Below the pieces are notes generated by a model. The model searched no databases. It was not told where the DNA came from and worked only from the letters and a program-made list of their open reading frames with translations. Made by a program: the position numbers and the translations under genes. From an uncultured Lentisphaeria bacterium (GTDB lineage: Bacteria; Verrucomicrobiota; Lentisphaeria; JABSQK01; CAJWLW01), in assembly GCA_913042885.1 (NCBI GenBank), contig CAJWLW010000227.1, positions 1-7,905 of the forward strand: 7,905 nucleotides of DNA. The letters run 5' to 3'. The stretch's first letter is position 1. The number at the start of each line of letters is the position of its first letter. Positions 1 through 6,156 of this stretch are shown piece after piece.

Positions 1-2675
1 CCACCGACGGGGTCAATGACTACCGGGAGTTTTGTCACGAATTCAAGACTGGATCGCAGACAGGCGATTTGGTCATTACTGCCGATTCGATGTACCAGGT
101 ATGGCTCAACGGTGCCATCCTCGGTCACGGCCCTGCGAAATCTGCAGAAGGTATGCGGTCGGTCGATACGTACACTCTCGCCGACCTCCGCACGAGCGGA
201 ATAAACAGGCTGGATATCGTCGTACTGGCGATTGGTTCGGGCACGATGACATATTGTCTGGGCGAACCAGGGCTGCGCTTCGAAGTCAATGACGGTGACG
301 ATGTCATTGCAGCGAGCGGTAAAAGTACGCGCGGACGTATCGACCGGCGACGCAATTCCTACACGGTGCGGCGCTGGTTCATGCCGTGCCTCGAGGATTT
401 CGATCCCGGTGCGACACCGGACGAATGGCAGGCGGTGGAGCTGGTCGAGCGCAGTTTTGAACTTTACCCACGCCGAGTCCCGCTGCCGTCACGCGACACG
501 CGACGCCCCACACGCATCTTGCTGTCGGAATACGTCACCGTACCGAATTTCTCGATCAGCTTCCATCACAAACACTACTTCGTACCGCCGGAACAACGTA
601 CCCGCGCCAATCATCTCAACGCGCCCGGGATCATCGTCACCGACATCGAATCACCGATCGAACAGACTGTCCAGTTCACGCCGACGCTTGGCAGCGTGCG
701 CTGGTTCTTCAACGGACAGCTGGTATTCGATGGATCCGGTTGGGGCCAATGGGATCCGGCTACGGGCGCAGCAGCCTGCGACGACATCGTACCGGTCGGC
801 GACGGCCTTGCGCGACCAGTCCTGGAAGCGCAGACCGCCATTCGACTGCAAGCCGGCACCAACCGCCTGATCGGCCTGCATACCGCCGATCATTTTTCGG
901 AGATCAGCCTGGCGGGATTCGCAGAAGCGCCGATCACCTTCACCAATCCATTCGGGGCTGGTGCGTTTCAGGTGATTCCGGTCGATGAAAACCCTGCGGC
1001 AAACGATCTGAAGTCCCTCGACTGGGATGCCATGCGCGAACGTATGCCGGACATGGATGCGAGGCATTCGATGCTGAACGGCAACGCCCAGGATCTGGTC
1101 ATCGGTGCCCGTCCGCTCGACAAACTACCGCCCGATGTGAGCACCGATCCGATCGCCTTGCCGGCGACCGTAGGGGATGAAGTTCTCCGCGTCGTCGTCG
1201 ATCTTGGGGTCGCGCATGTCGCGTGGATCGCGTTCGACGTCGAAGCCGGCGACGGAGGCGAATTAATCTTGTCGTTCTTCGAAGGCACGGACAAAGGCCC
1301 GCCGCTGCGGCTGCAATGGACTTACGGCTGCAACAACGCCCTCACCTGCCAGGTCGTTGGGGGCAGCCAGTCGTTCGAGAGTTTTCTACCCTACGGCGTG
1401 CGCTATATCGGAATTCATTACCGTGGCCGCGGCGGAGCAACGATTCGAAACCTGCGATCGATCAACGCCAATTGCGGCAGTCGCATGCAGGGCGCTCTGG
1501 ATTCCTCCGACGAACTCCTGAACCAGATCTATGGCATCTGTGCGCAAACAACGATCTCGTCCGTTGACGATACCTACACGGATTGCCCGACATACGAACA
1601 GACCAACTGGAACTGCGATAACCGCACGACGTTCATCGGCGACGTCTTCGCGTGCGCCAATACCGCTGTGGCACGCAATACGATCGAAGTCGTGGCGGAG
1701 GACCCGGGTTACCCTGGGCTGGTTCGCAGTCAGTACCCCAGCGCCTGGGATAGCCTGATTCCGCTGTGGTCCTTTCACTGGATCATGTTTTGCCACGATT
1801 ATTACTGGTACACCGGCGACCTGGAATTCTTACGGCGCATGTTTCCTCGAATCAAAGCAGGAATAGCCGACGCCATATCGAGAATTGGCGACGATGGACT
1901 GATGGCATTTCGGGATGTATGGCACATGGTCGAATGGACGACGGGTCGGGACGACGATCACGACATCAACGGTGCTGAGCAGGCTGGCCTTGTGGGTGCA
2001 CTGAGGGCAGCGGAGAAATGTGCGGTATGTCTCGAGGACGATATCGCGGAGACCTGGAAGAAGGCGCGCCTGGATCTCGTCGAGGCGCTCAACCGGACCC
2101 TGTGGGACGGCACCCGCGGGTACTACGCTGACAGCATGCATGCGGACGGCACGCTATCGCCCATATCCAGTGAATGCACGAACGCGATGATGACCCTGTA
2201 CGGCGTAGCGCCTCAGGATATTTCGAAAGCTTTCGCGGAGAACATCGGTCAACATGATTCGACCCTTCTCCGTACAACGAGTCCGTTCGGCATCTATTAC
2301 ATGCTCGAGGTGTTCGATCGCCTTGGAATGGTCGAAGAGATATTCGCAATTATCCGGCATCGCTGGGGCGACATGGTCCGTGCCGGCGACGGGACGACGT
2401 GGGAGATGTTCGCGGAGTTCGGCGGGGTGATGGGCTTTCCAACGCGCAGCCGGTGTCATCCGTTCGCCTCGTACGTGAACAAATTCCTGATCAAATACCT
2501 GCTCGGCGTCGAACCGGTCGCACCGGGATTTGCCCGCTGCCGTATCGAACCGAATCCGCCGGCCGGCATCAATCGATGCGAAGGCAAAGTACCGACGCCG
2601 CACGGACTGATCTCAGTGTCGTGGCACGGCGACAACTTGAACGTCGAGTTGCCGGACGGCGTAGAGCGCGTTTGA
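1..2675 (+). CDS. Alpha-L-rhamnosidase-like glycoside hydrolase (GH78-type, six-hairpin fold), 5' end outside window
   Basis: The reading frame is open from base 3 with no stop, and its first codons (TDGVNDYREFCHEFKTG) run straight into family-like sequence. The gene therefore starts upstream of the window, and the TTG at 69 is not a real start. About 890 residues are visible. The N-terminal part resembles the beta-sandwich module of rhamnosidases (ITADSMYQVWLNG, then GHGPAKS). The (alpha/alpha)6 catalytic domain lies around 1480-2430. The motif DCPTYEQTNWNCD (1581-1619) has Asp, Glu and Asp at the spacing of the catalytic-site acids of GH78 enzymes such as BsRhaB D567/E572/D579. The Glu of TTWEMF (codon 2403-2405) fits the catalytic base. 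The end (SYVNKFLIKYLLGVEPVAPGF onwards) is the usual C-terminal beta domain. Expected role: release of terminal alpha-L-rhamnose or a related sugar from plant or algal glycans. Substrate and export cannot be judged because the N-terminus is missing. Another six-hairpin family activity is possible. Confidence 0.87.
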   Translation, partial: TDGVNDYREFCHEFKTGSQTGDLVITADSMYQVWLNGAILGHGPAKSAEGMRSVDTYTLADLRTSGINRLDIVVLAIGSGTMTYCLGEPGLRFEVNDGDDVIAASGKSTRGRIDRRRNSYTVRRWFMPCLEDFDPGATPDEWQAVELVERSFELYPRRVPLPSRDTRRPTRILLSEYVTVPNFSISFHHKHYFVPPEQRTRANHLNAPGIIVTDIESPIEQTVQFTPTLGSVRWFFNGQLVFDGSGWGQWDPATGAAACDDIVPVGDGLARPVLEAQTAIRLQAGTNRLIGLHTADHFSEISLAGFAEAPITFTNPFGAGAFQVIPVDENPAANDLKSLDWDAMRERMPDMDARHSMLNGNAQDLVIGARPLDKLPPDVSTDPIALPATVGDEVLRVVVDLGVAHVAWIAFDVEAGDGGELILSFFEGTDKGPPLRLQWTYGCNNALTCQVVGGSQSFESFLPYGVRYIGIHYRGRGGATIRNLRSINANCGSRMQGALDSSDELLNQIYGICAQTTISSVDDTYTDCPTYEQTNWNCDNRTTFIGDVFACANTAVARNTIEVVAEDPGYPGLVRSQYPSAWDSLIPLWSFHWIMFCHDYYWYTGDLEFLRRMFPRIKAGIADAISRIGDDGLMAFRDVWHMVEWTTGRDDDHDINGAEQAGLVGALRAAEKCAVCLEDDIAETWKKARLDLVEALNRTLWDGTRGYYADSMHADGTLSPISSECTNAMMTLYGVAPQDISKAFAENIGQHDSTLLRTTSPFGIYYMLEVFDRLGMVEEIFAIIRHRWGDMVRAGDGTTWEMFAEFGGVMGFPTRSRCHPFASYVNKFLIKYLLGVEPVAPGFARCRIEPNPPAGINRCEGKVPTPHGLISVSWHGDNLNVELPDGVERV

Positions 2676-2809
2676 TTTGAGGGCACATGGGGACTAAAAG
2701 GAATTAGCTGAAAAACTCAGGTTTCGGGCGCCGGGTACAGTCGTCAACGCGGAGGGCCAGCCGTCGCTCTGCGAGCTATGGCGGCCTCGAACCGCTGACT
2801 TTCAAACTG

Positions 2810-2826
2810 GCTCCCTGGAGGGGAGC
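2810..2826. other. Small hairpin in the convergent intergenic region
   Basis: GCTCCC and GGGAGC form a perfect 6-bp stem around the loop TGGAG. It lies between the ends of the convergent glycosidase and phosphoesterase genes, 71 bases beyond the phosphoesterase stop. Neither strand has a clear T-run after the stem (the minus strand has only CAGTTTG), so its role as a terminator is weak. Nothing else convincing was seen in 2676-2896. Confidence 0.25.
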
Positions 2827-2896
2827 AACTTCAACCCGTAACTCCTGCGCCAGCGTTTTCCTGGCGACTTTTACAAGAACCTCCCGAACCGCACCA

Positions 2897-3664
2897 CTAT
2901 AAGCTATCGACGGAAACCCGCTGCGTTGACCAACCGTCAGGAAATACGGTGACGACTTTGAAGGAACGTTCTTCGGCGTATTGCAGTGGGGCGCAGATAC
3001 CGATGCTGGTGATCAGGCTGATACCGTGCCAGCGCGCATCGATATCCTGGTGGAAATGTCCGGACAGCGCGCAGGAGACGTTGTACTTCCTGAACACGTC
3101 GATGATCCTGGCGCGGTTGGGCATGTTCCAATAGGTTTCCGGCTCGTCCGGGCGAGCGATGAACAACGGCCAGTGCATGACCACGAAGACGTGCTTGCAA
3201 GCGGCGGGCGCCGCGGCGAACTGGCTCTCCATGTAATCCCACTCCTCCTCTTGCTGCGCCTCTCCGAACCTGCCGCGCAGCCACACGGAGTTGATGCCGA
3301 CAAAGTACGAGTTGCCGTGAGCCATCGAGAAGTGAACCGGCAGTCCACGCTGAATGTATTGGGGTTCATCGCCCGGACGTTCGACATCATGATTTCCGGC
3401 AACACCATAGTAGGGAACGGTGAGGGTCGACAAGGACAACTCCAGAGCCGAAAATTCCTTCTCAGCCTGCTCTTCGCTACAGAAATTGTTGACCTGGTCA
3501 CCGCCTAGAACGACGAATTCGATTTCGTGTTCCGGGTCATTGGCGTAGGCGATCGCCCGGTCGAGACGCAGCTTGTCGCCGCCGAAGGCCTCCAGCCCGC
3601 CGGGACTGTTCATGCCGAGCTGCGCATCGGTGATAAAGGCGAATTTGAAAACATCCGAACTCAT
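2897..3664 (-). CDS. Calcineurin-like metallophosphoesterase, CPPED1-like
   Basis: This 255-residue protein covers one metallophosphoesterase domain and little else. The metal-binding motifs are in the standard order: DAQ at D13/Q15 (the usual D-x-H has Gln in place of His), GGDQVN with D56, GNHD at N91-H92-D93, HWP with H164, and GHFH with H203/H205. A Gln in the first motif is typical of the CPPED1/CSTP1-type branch, whose members act on phosphoproteins or other phosphoesters. The substrate cannot be read from the sequence. There is no signal peptide or membrane segment, so it is probably cytoplasmic. The ATG at 3664 is well supported: GGAGAA (3676-3671) precedes it by 6 bases. The gene is convergent with the glycosidase and divergent from the pseudopilin gene, so it is probably transcribed alone. 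A TATTTA at 3713-3708 could be its -10 box, but no good -35 is visible. Confidence 0.88.
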   Translation of the reverse strand: MSSDVFKFAFITDAQLGMNSPGGLEAFGGDKLRLDRAIAYANDPEHEIEFVVLGGDQVNNFCSEEQAEKEFSALELSLSTLTVPYYGVAGNHDVERPGDEPQYIQRGLPVHFSMAHGNSYFVGINSVWLRGRFGEAQQEEEWDYMESQFAAAPAACKHVFVVMHWPLFIARPDEPETYWNMPNRARIIDVFRKYNVSCALSGHFHQDIDARWHGISLITSIGICAPLQYAEERSFKVVTVFPDGWSTQRVSVDSL

Positions 3665-3730
3665 GTCGGCTTCTCCGAAACGGTACTGGCTGATCGCTGA
3701 ACGAGGATAAATAGGCGCGATGCGCTAGTC

Positions 3731-3743
3731 ACACCCCGGGTGT
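3731..3743. promoter_or_regulatory. Palindrome in divergent promoter region, possible operator
   Basis: ACACCC-C-GGGTGT is a perfect inverted repeat with 6-base arms and a one-base centre. It lies 67 bases upstream of the phosphoesterase start and 97 bases upstream of the pseudopilin start. One arm overlaps the place where a -35 box would sit for a TATTTA -10 (3713-3708) on the minus strand. This position fits an operator for a dimeric regulator, but no regulator gene is present here and a chance palindrome cannot be excluded. Confidence 0.3.
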
Positions 3744-3801
3744 TTACCTTAGCGCTATTCCTGCCTGATCCTAATGCAGCAAAAGCGGAACCGGGCTTAA
3801 A

Positions 3802-3821
3802 CCACGGATCCACGGATCCGT
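3802..3821. repeat. Tandem CCACGGAT repeat ending in a 10-bp palindrome
   Basis: CCACGGAT occurs twice in direct tandem (3802-3809 and 3810-3817). The second copy runs into the perfect palindrome ACGGATCCGT (3812-3821). It lies just upstream of the pseudopilin gene, in the expected promoter or leader region. From memory, CACGGAT-type tandem words are common in intergenic regions of PVC genomes; I cannot check this here. The function is unknown. Confidence 0.5.
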
Positions 3822-3840
3822 CTGTTTTGCATTACAGTCG

Positions 3841-4656
3841 GTGCCGTATACATTCAGAAAGGTGCATAGTAAACGTCCATTTACGCTAATCGAGCTCCTC
3901 GTAGTTATCGCGATTATTGCGCTTCTCACGGCGATGCTGCTGCCGGCATTGAGCGCGGCCAAAGAGACGGCAAGAGAAGTCCAGTGCCTCAGCAATTTGC
4001 GACAATGGCATATTGCTGGAATGCTGTACCTCAATGACAACAACCGTCTTTTCCCCTGCATGCCGACTTCTACCTACGGTTGGGATATTGGCACGCACTA
4101 CGCCGGCAACGCCTCCACCAGCCCCTACGCAGAGGCTCCACGCCCGGTGACCAAGCGGCCGCTCAATACATATGCCGGCTACAACACCGACGGCGTCGTC
4201 GTGAAAATGGCACAATGTCCCAGTAGCGGTGATGTGCCGGGCGATGGTGGTTATCAAGATGCTGATCATTCAAATGGATATAGCGAATGGTACGAGCAGG
4301 GATCGGACTACGTCGCCTCTTTCAACCCCGGCCGACTTTTCGACCTGGGCGAAGGGAGCAGCACCGGATCGAATCACATCAGCCAGATCCGTTCTCCCAA
4401 CGCGATGGTTTTCATGTCCGAGGGCGTGGCGTATTACACATCGCGCGTTGGCCAGGATGGGTTGTCAAACCACAAGCATGGCACCAAATATTACAACGTT
4501 ATTTTCATCGATGGTCACGTCGGCGGATACGAATTTTGGTGCGGTCGCGGCATTGTGTTCGATCTGGAGACGGTCGATTTCACCAATAACCCGGGGGGAG
4601 AATATTACGAGGGCAATCCTTCCGGAGATTGCGCTGGGATTGAAGTTTTTCCATAG
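3841..4656 (+). CDS. Type II secretion/type IV pilin-like pseudopilin with C-terminal H-x(n)-DG motif
   Basis: This 271-residue protein has a short basic leader (KRP), then [20 protein letters not shown] with Phe14 as the likely +1 residue after prepilin peptidase cleavage and Glu18 as the conserved Glu5. The residue before the cut is Pro rather than the classic Gly. The hydrophobic helix continues into [23 protein letters not shown], typical of PVC-type pseudopilins. Near the C-terminus, H213 is followed by ten residues and then D224-G225-H226, a close variant of the prepilin-processing-associated H-x9-DG motif. About 45 further residues follow. It is expected to be an inner-membrane or assembled surface pseudopilin; its partner is unknown. 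The start is uncertain. The GTG at 3841 has no clear Shine-Dalgarno; another in-frame GTG at 3862 overlaps AGAAAGG; no in-frame ATG exists after the stop at 3772. Confidence 0.87.
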   Translation: MPYTFRKVHSKRPFTLIELLVVIAIIALLTAMLLPALSAAKETAREVQCLSNLRQWHIAGMLYLNDNNRLFPCMPTSTYGWDIGTHYAGNASTSPYAEAPRPVTKRPLNTYAGYNTDGVVVKMAQCPSSGDVPGDGGYQDADHSNGYSEWYEQGSDYVASFNPGRLFDLGEGSSTGSNHISQIRSPNAMVFMSEGVAYYTSRVGQDGLSNHKHGTKYYNVIFIDGHVGGYEFWCGRGIVFDLETVDFTNNPGGEYYEGNPSGDCAGIEVFP

Positions 4657-4708
4657 GAAGTTGGCTCATTTGTTCCATTTTTTCATAAAGACGTAAGGGA
4701 AGTTAGCG

Positions 4709-5668
4709 ATGGTACTCAGGATACTGGCGGCTTTGTTGATGATCGCGCCCGCGGCGATGATCTGGATCGGCCTAAAAAATTCCGGCAAAGGACAGCCGGC
4801 CGCCGGCCTTGGCATGTTTGCCGGCGGTGGCATTCTGCTCTTTGTGCTCGCCGCAATTGCCACGGGTTACATTCTGTATCCGTTGATGCTGTGTCTCTCA
4901 ATCACGCTGATCGTCGCCAAGCTGGCGCGATCGAAACAAGGCGCGATCTGGGGGAGACCGGTTGCCGTGTGTTGTGCGCTCCTCATCGCCGTGACTGCCA
5001 CTCTCAGTATCGTCTGGCAAGTGGGCGGCGGTGAAGCGCGCCGTGGTCTGGATCGGCGAAATGAACGATCAAGATTCCTCGAGGAGACGAGGATGGAAGC
5101 CGCCGGCAAGGTTCTGGGCGATGCGCTCGCCGGCCGCCGCGCCCTCATCCTCATACTCGGGTATGACAGCGAATTCACCCGTGCCGGTTTGGCCGCCTTG
5201 AAGAAAGGCCTGGGCGAGAAGCTATCTGTCGTCGGCGTGGTCGCGGCGACCGGCGCTGATGGCCCAACGGGCAAAGGTGACCCGTTGGCGGCCACGGCGG
5301 AAGAATTCGACCGGATGCTCGACAGCAGGGACGATTATGACCTGGTCATCAGCATGATCGGTAGGCCGGACGACATGCTGGATATGACCTACTGGGATCG
5401 GGAAGCCGCCAGGCGTCACAAATTCGTGTTCACAGATTTTTCCACCTATGACCTGTGGCAGCAGATGCAGCTCGGCTGGGTAGAGGGCACCGTCATGCGG
5501 ACGAAGGAATACGAAAAGCTCGCCATAACGCTCCTTCAACCGGACCAGGAATTTAGTGCCGAGAACGTCAAGGAAGTGGCCGGCCGAGGTCTCTTCTTTG
5601 TTAGTATGGAGAATATCGAGGAGATCTATCTGAAATACCCTGAAAAATTCCCGGGCGTCGAGTTCTAA
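4709..5668 (+). CDS. Unrecognised membrane-anchored protein with a C-terminal alpha/beta-like domain
   Basis: I do not recognise this 319-residue protein. The N-terminal third is strongly hydrophobic, with likely membrane segments near residues 3-21, 34-71 (long enough for two helices with a tight turn) and 84-104. A charged linker (RRGLDRRNERSRFLEETR) follows, then a soluble domain from about 140 to the end. That domain alternates predicted strands (ALILILG, KLSVVGVV, DLVISMIG, KFVFTDF) with helices, like a Rossmann or periplasmic-binding-type fold. No catalytic motif is evident. The ATG at 4709 is supported by AAGGGA at 4695-4700 with 8 bases of spacing. It lies 52 bases after the pseudopilin stop on the same strand, so the two are probably co-transcribed and may work together at the membrane; that link rests only on position. 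The orientation of the soluble domain depends on whether there are three or four helices. Confidence 0.8.
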   Translation: MVLRILAALLMIAPAAMIWIGLKNSGKGQPAAGLGMFAGGGILLFVLAAIATGYILYPLMLCLSITLIVAKLARSKQGAIWGRPVAVCCALLIAVTATLSIVWQVGGGEARRGLDRRNERSRFLEETRMEAAGKVLGDALAGRRALILILGYDSEFTRAGLAALKKGLGEKLSVVGVVAATGADGPTGKGDPLAATAEEFDRMLDSRDDYDLVISMIGRPDDMLDMTYWDREAARRHKFVFTDFSTYDLWQQMQLGWVEGTVMRTKEYEKLAITLLQPDQEFSAENVKEVAGRGLFFVSMENIEEIYLKYPEKFPGVEF

Positions 5669-5755
5669 CCTGGATTCCCTGACGCCTCTTCGGTTTCACG
5701 CCCGGCATGACAGCATCGGCGCTACGGCCCTGGCCCATAAACTTCGGGCCTGCCC

Positions 5756-5855
5756 TCGGACGTCCCTCCGAAGTTACGCCCCAAGGGGCAGCCGCACCGT
5801 AGCCTGGGGCAACGCCCCAGGTTTTGTTTAATTGGCCTGGAAGCCTGAAGGGCTT
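5756..5855 (-). repeat. Multi-hairpin palindromic element, copy 1 (minus orientation)
   Basis: Read on the minus strand, the element holds four hairpins in order. Hairpin A is AAGCC-CTTCA-GGCTT (5855-5841). After a 19-base spacer comes hairpin B, CCTGGGGC-GTT-GCCCCAGG (5821-5803). Next is the block CTACGGTG and hairpin C, GCCCC-TT-GGGGC (5789-5778). The last is a weaker hairpin D, TCGGA-GGGACG-TCCGA (5771-5756). Copy 2 at 5917-6050 has the same order, the same A and B loops and the same 19-base spacer, in opposite orientation. The stems differ in sequence but stay paired, which argues for a structured nucleic-acid element of the REP or small palindromic mobile type. No transposase is present in the window. 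Confidence 0.75.
5803..5829 (+). terminator. Likely rho-independent terminator after the 4709-5668 gene, formed by hairpin B of repeat copy 1
   Basis: On the plus strand CCTGGGGC-AAC-GCCCCAGG makes a perfect GC-rich 8-bp stem and is followed directly by TTTTGTTT. It lies 134 bases downstream of the stop of the membrane protein gene. The geometry fits an intrinsic terminator. The T-run lies in the 19-base spacer of the repeat and is not conserved in copy 2, so termination may be a secondary use of the repeat. Confidence 0.5.
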
Positions 5856-5916
5856 GTTCAACTCCCCGCTTCATTCCCAGACATCATGAGTCAGGCCGAC
5901 TAGGGAAGAGGTGAGG

Positions 5917-6050
5917 CACGCCTTCAGCGTGTGATTGCATCAATCCATTACCTGGGGCGTTGCCCCAGGCCAGTCGGCTATTGGCGAGCCTTCTTACGGT
6001 GAAGATGCGCCGTTGGCGCGAAGATCGCCGGACTCCGCCGGCGATCTTCG
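5917..6050 (+). repeat. Multi-hairpin palindromic element, copy 2 (plus orientation)
   Basis: This is the inverted partner of the copy at 5756-5855. Hairpin A is CACGC-CTTCA-GCGTG (5917-5931), followed by exactly 19 bases and hairpin B CCTGGGGC-GTT-GCCCCAGG (5951-5969). A 24-base segment absent from copy 1 follows (5971-5994), then TACGGTG (5995-6001). Hairpin C is GCGCC-GTT-GGCGC (6007-6019). Hairpin D is a perfect 13-bp stem (6019-6031 with 6038-6050) around the loop ACTCCG. Apart from the repeats, 5669-6156 holds only unassigned sequence, including a run of eight G at 6061-6068; no gene in that stretch is convincing. Confidence 0.75.
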
Positions 6051-6156
6051 GCGTCTACGTGGGGGGGGCGCCGGACGGAGAAGTGGACAACTACACCGAT
6101 CGCGAGGGTCTGAGAATGCAGTAGCGCCCTATGAAGTGCGACGGCAGAGCATCAGT

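Noticed and set aside
1386..2603. Several 100-150 residue ORFs antisense to the glycosidase
   Set aside because: They are shadow frames of a clearly recognisable GH78-type coding sequence.
2775..2855. tRNA-like pieces on the minus strand (GGTTCGA T-loop-like word and the 6-bp hairpin)
   Set aside because: No 7-bp acceptor stem or D-arm can be formed, position 33 would be C, and the spacing between arms is wrong.
5601..5861. 86-residue ORF on the minus strand containing TWGVAPG
   Set aside because: It is the translation of repeat copy 1. Its only family-like part comes from hairpins B and C, and it overlaps the end of the 4709-5668 gene.
6005..6124. 39-codon ORF (with an IFGVYVGGAPDGEV stretch) after repeat copy 2
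   Set aside because: Its start lies within hairpin C of the repeat, it depends on the poly-G run, and its ribosome site spacing is too short. It could be a gene remnant but nothing supports it further.
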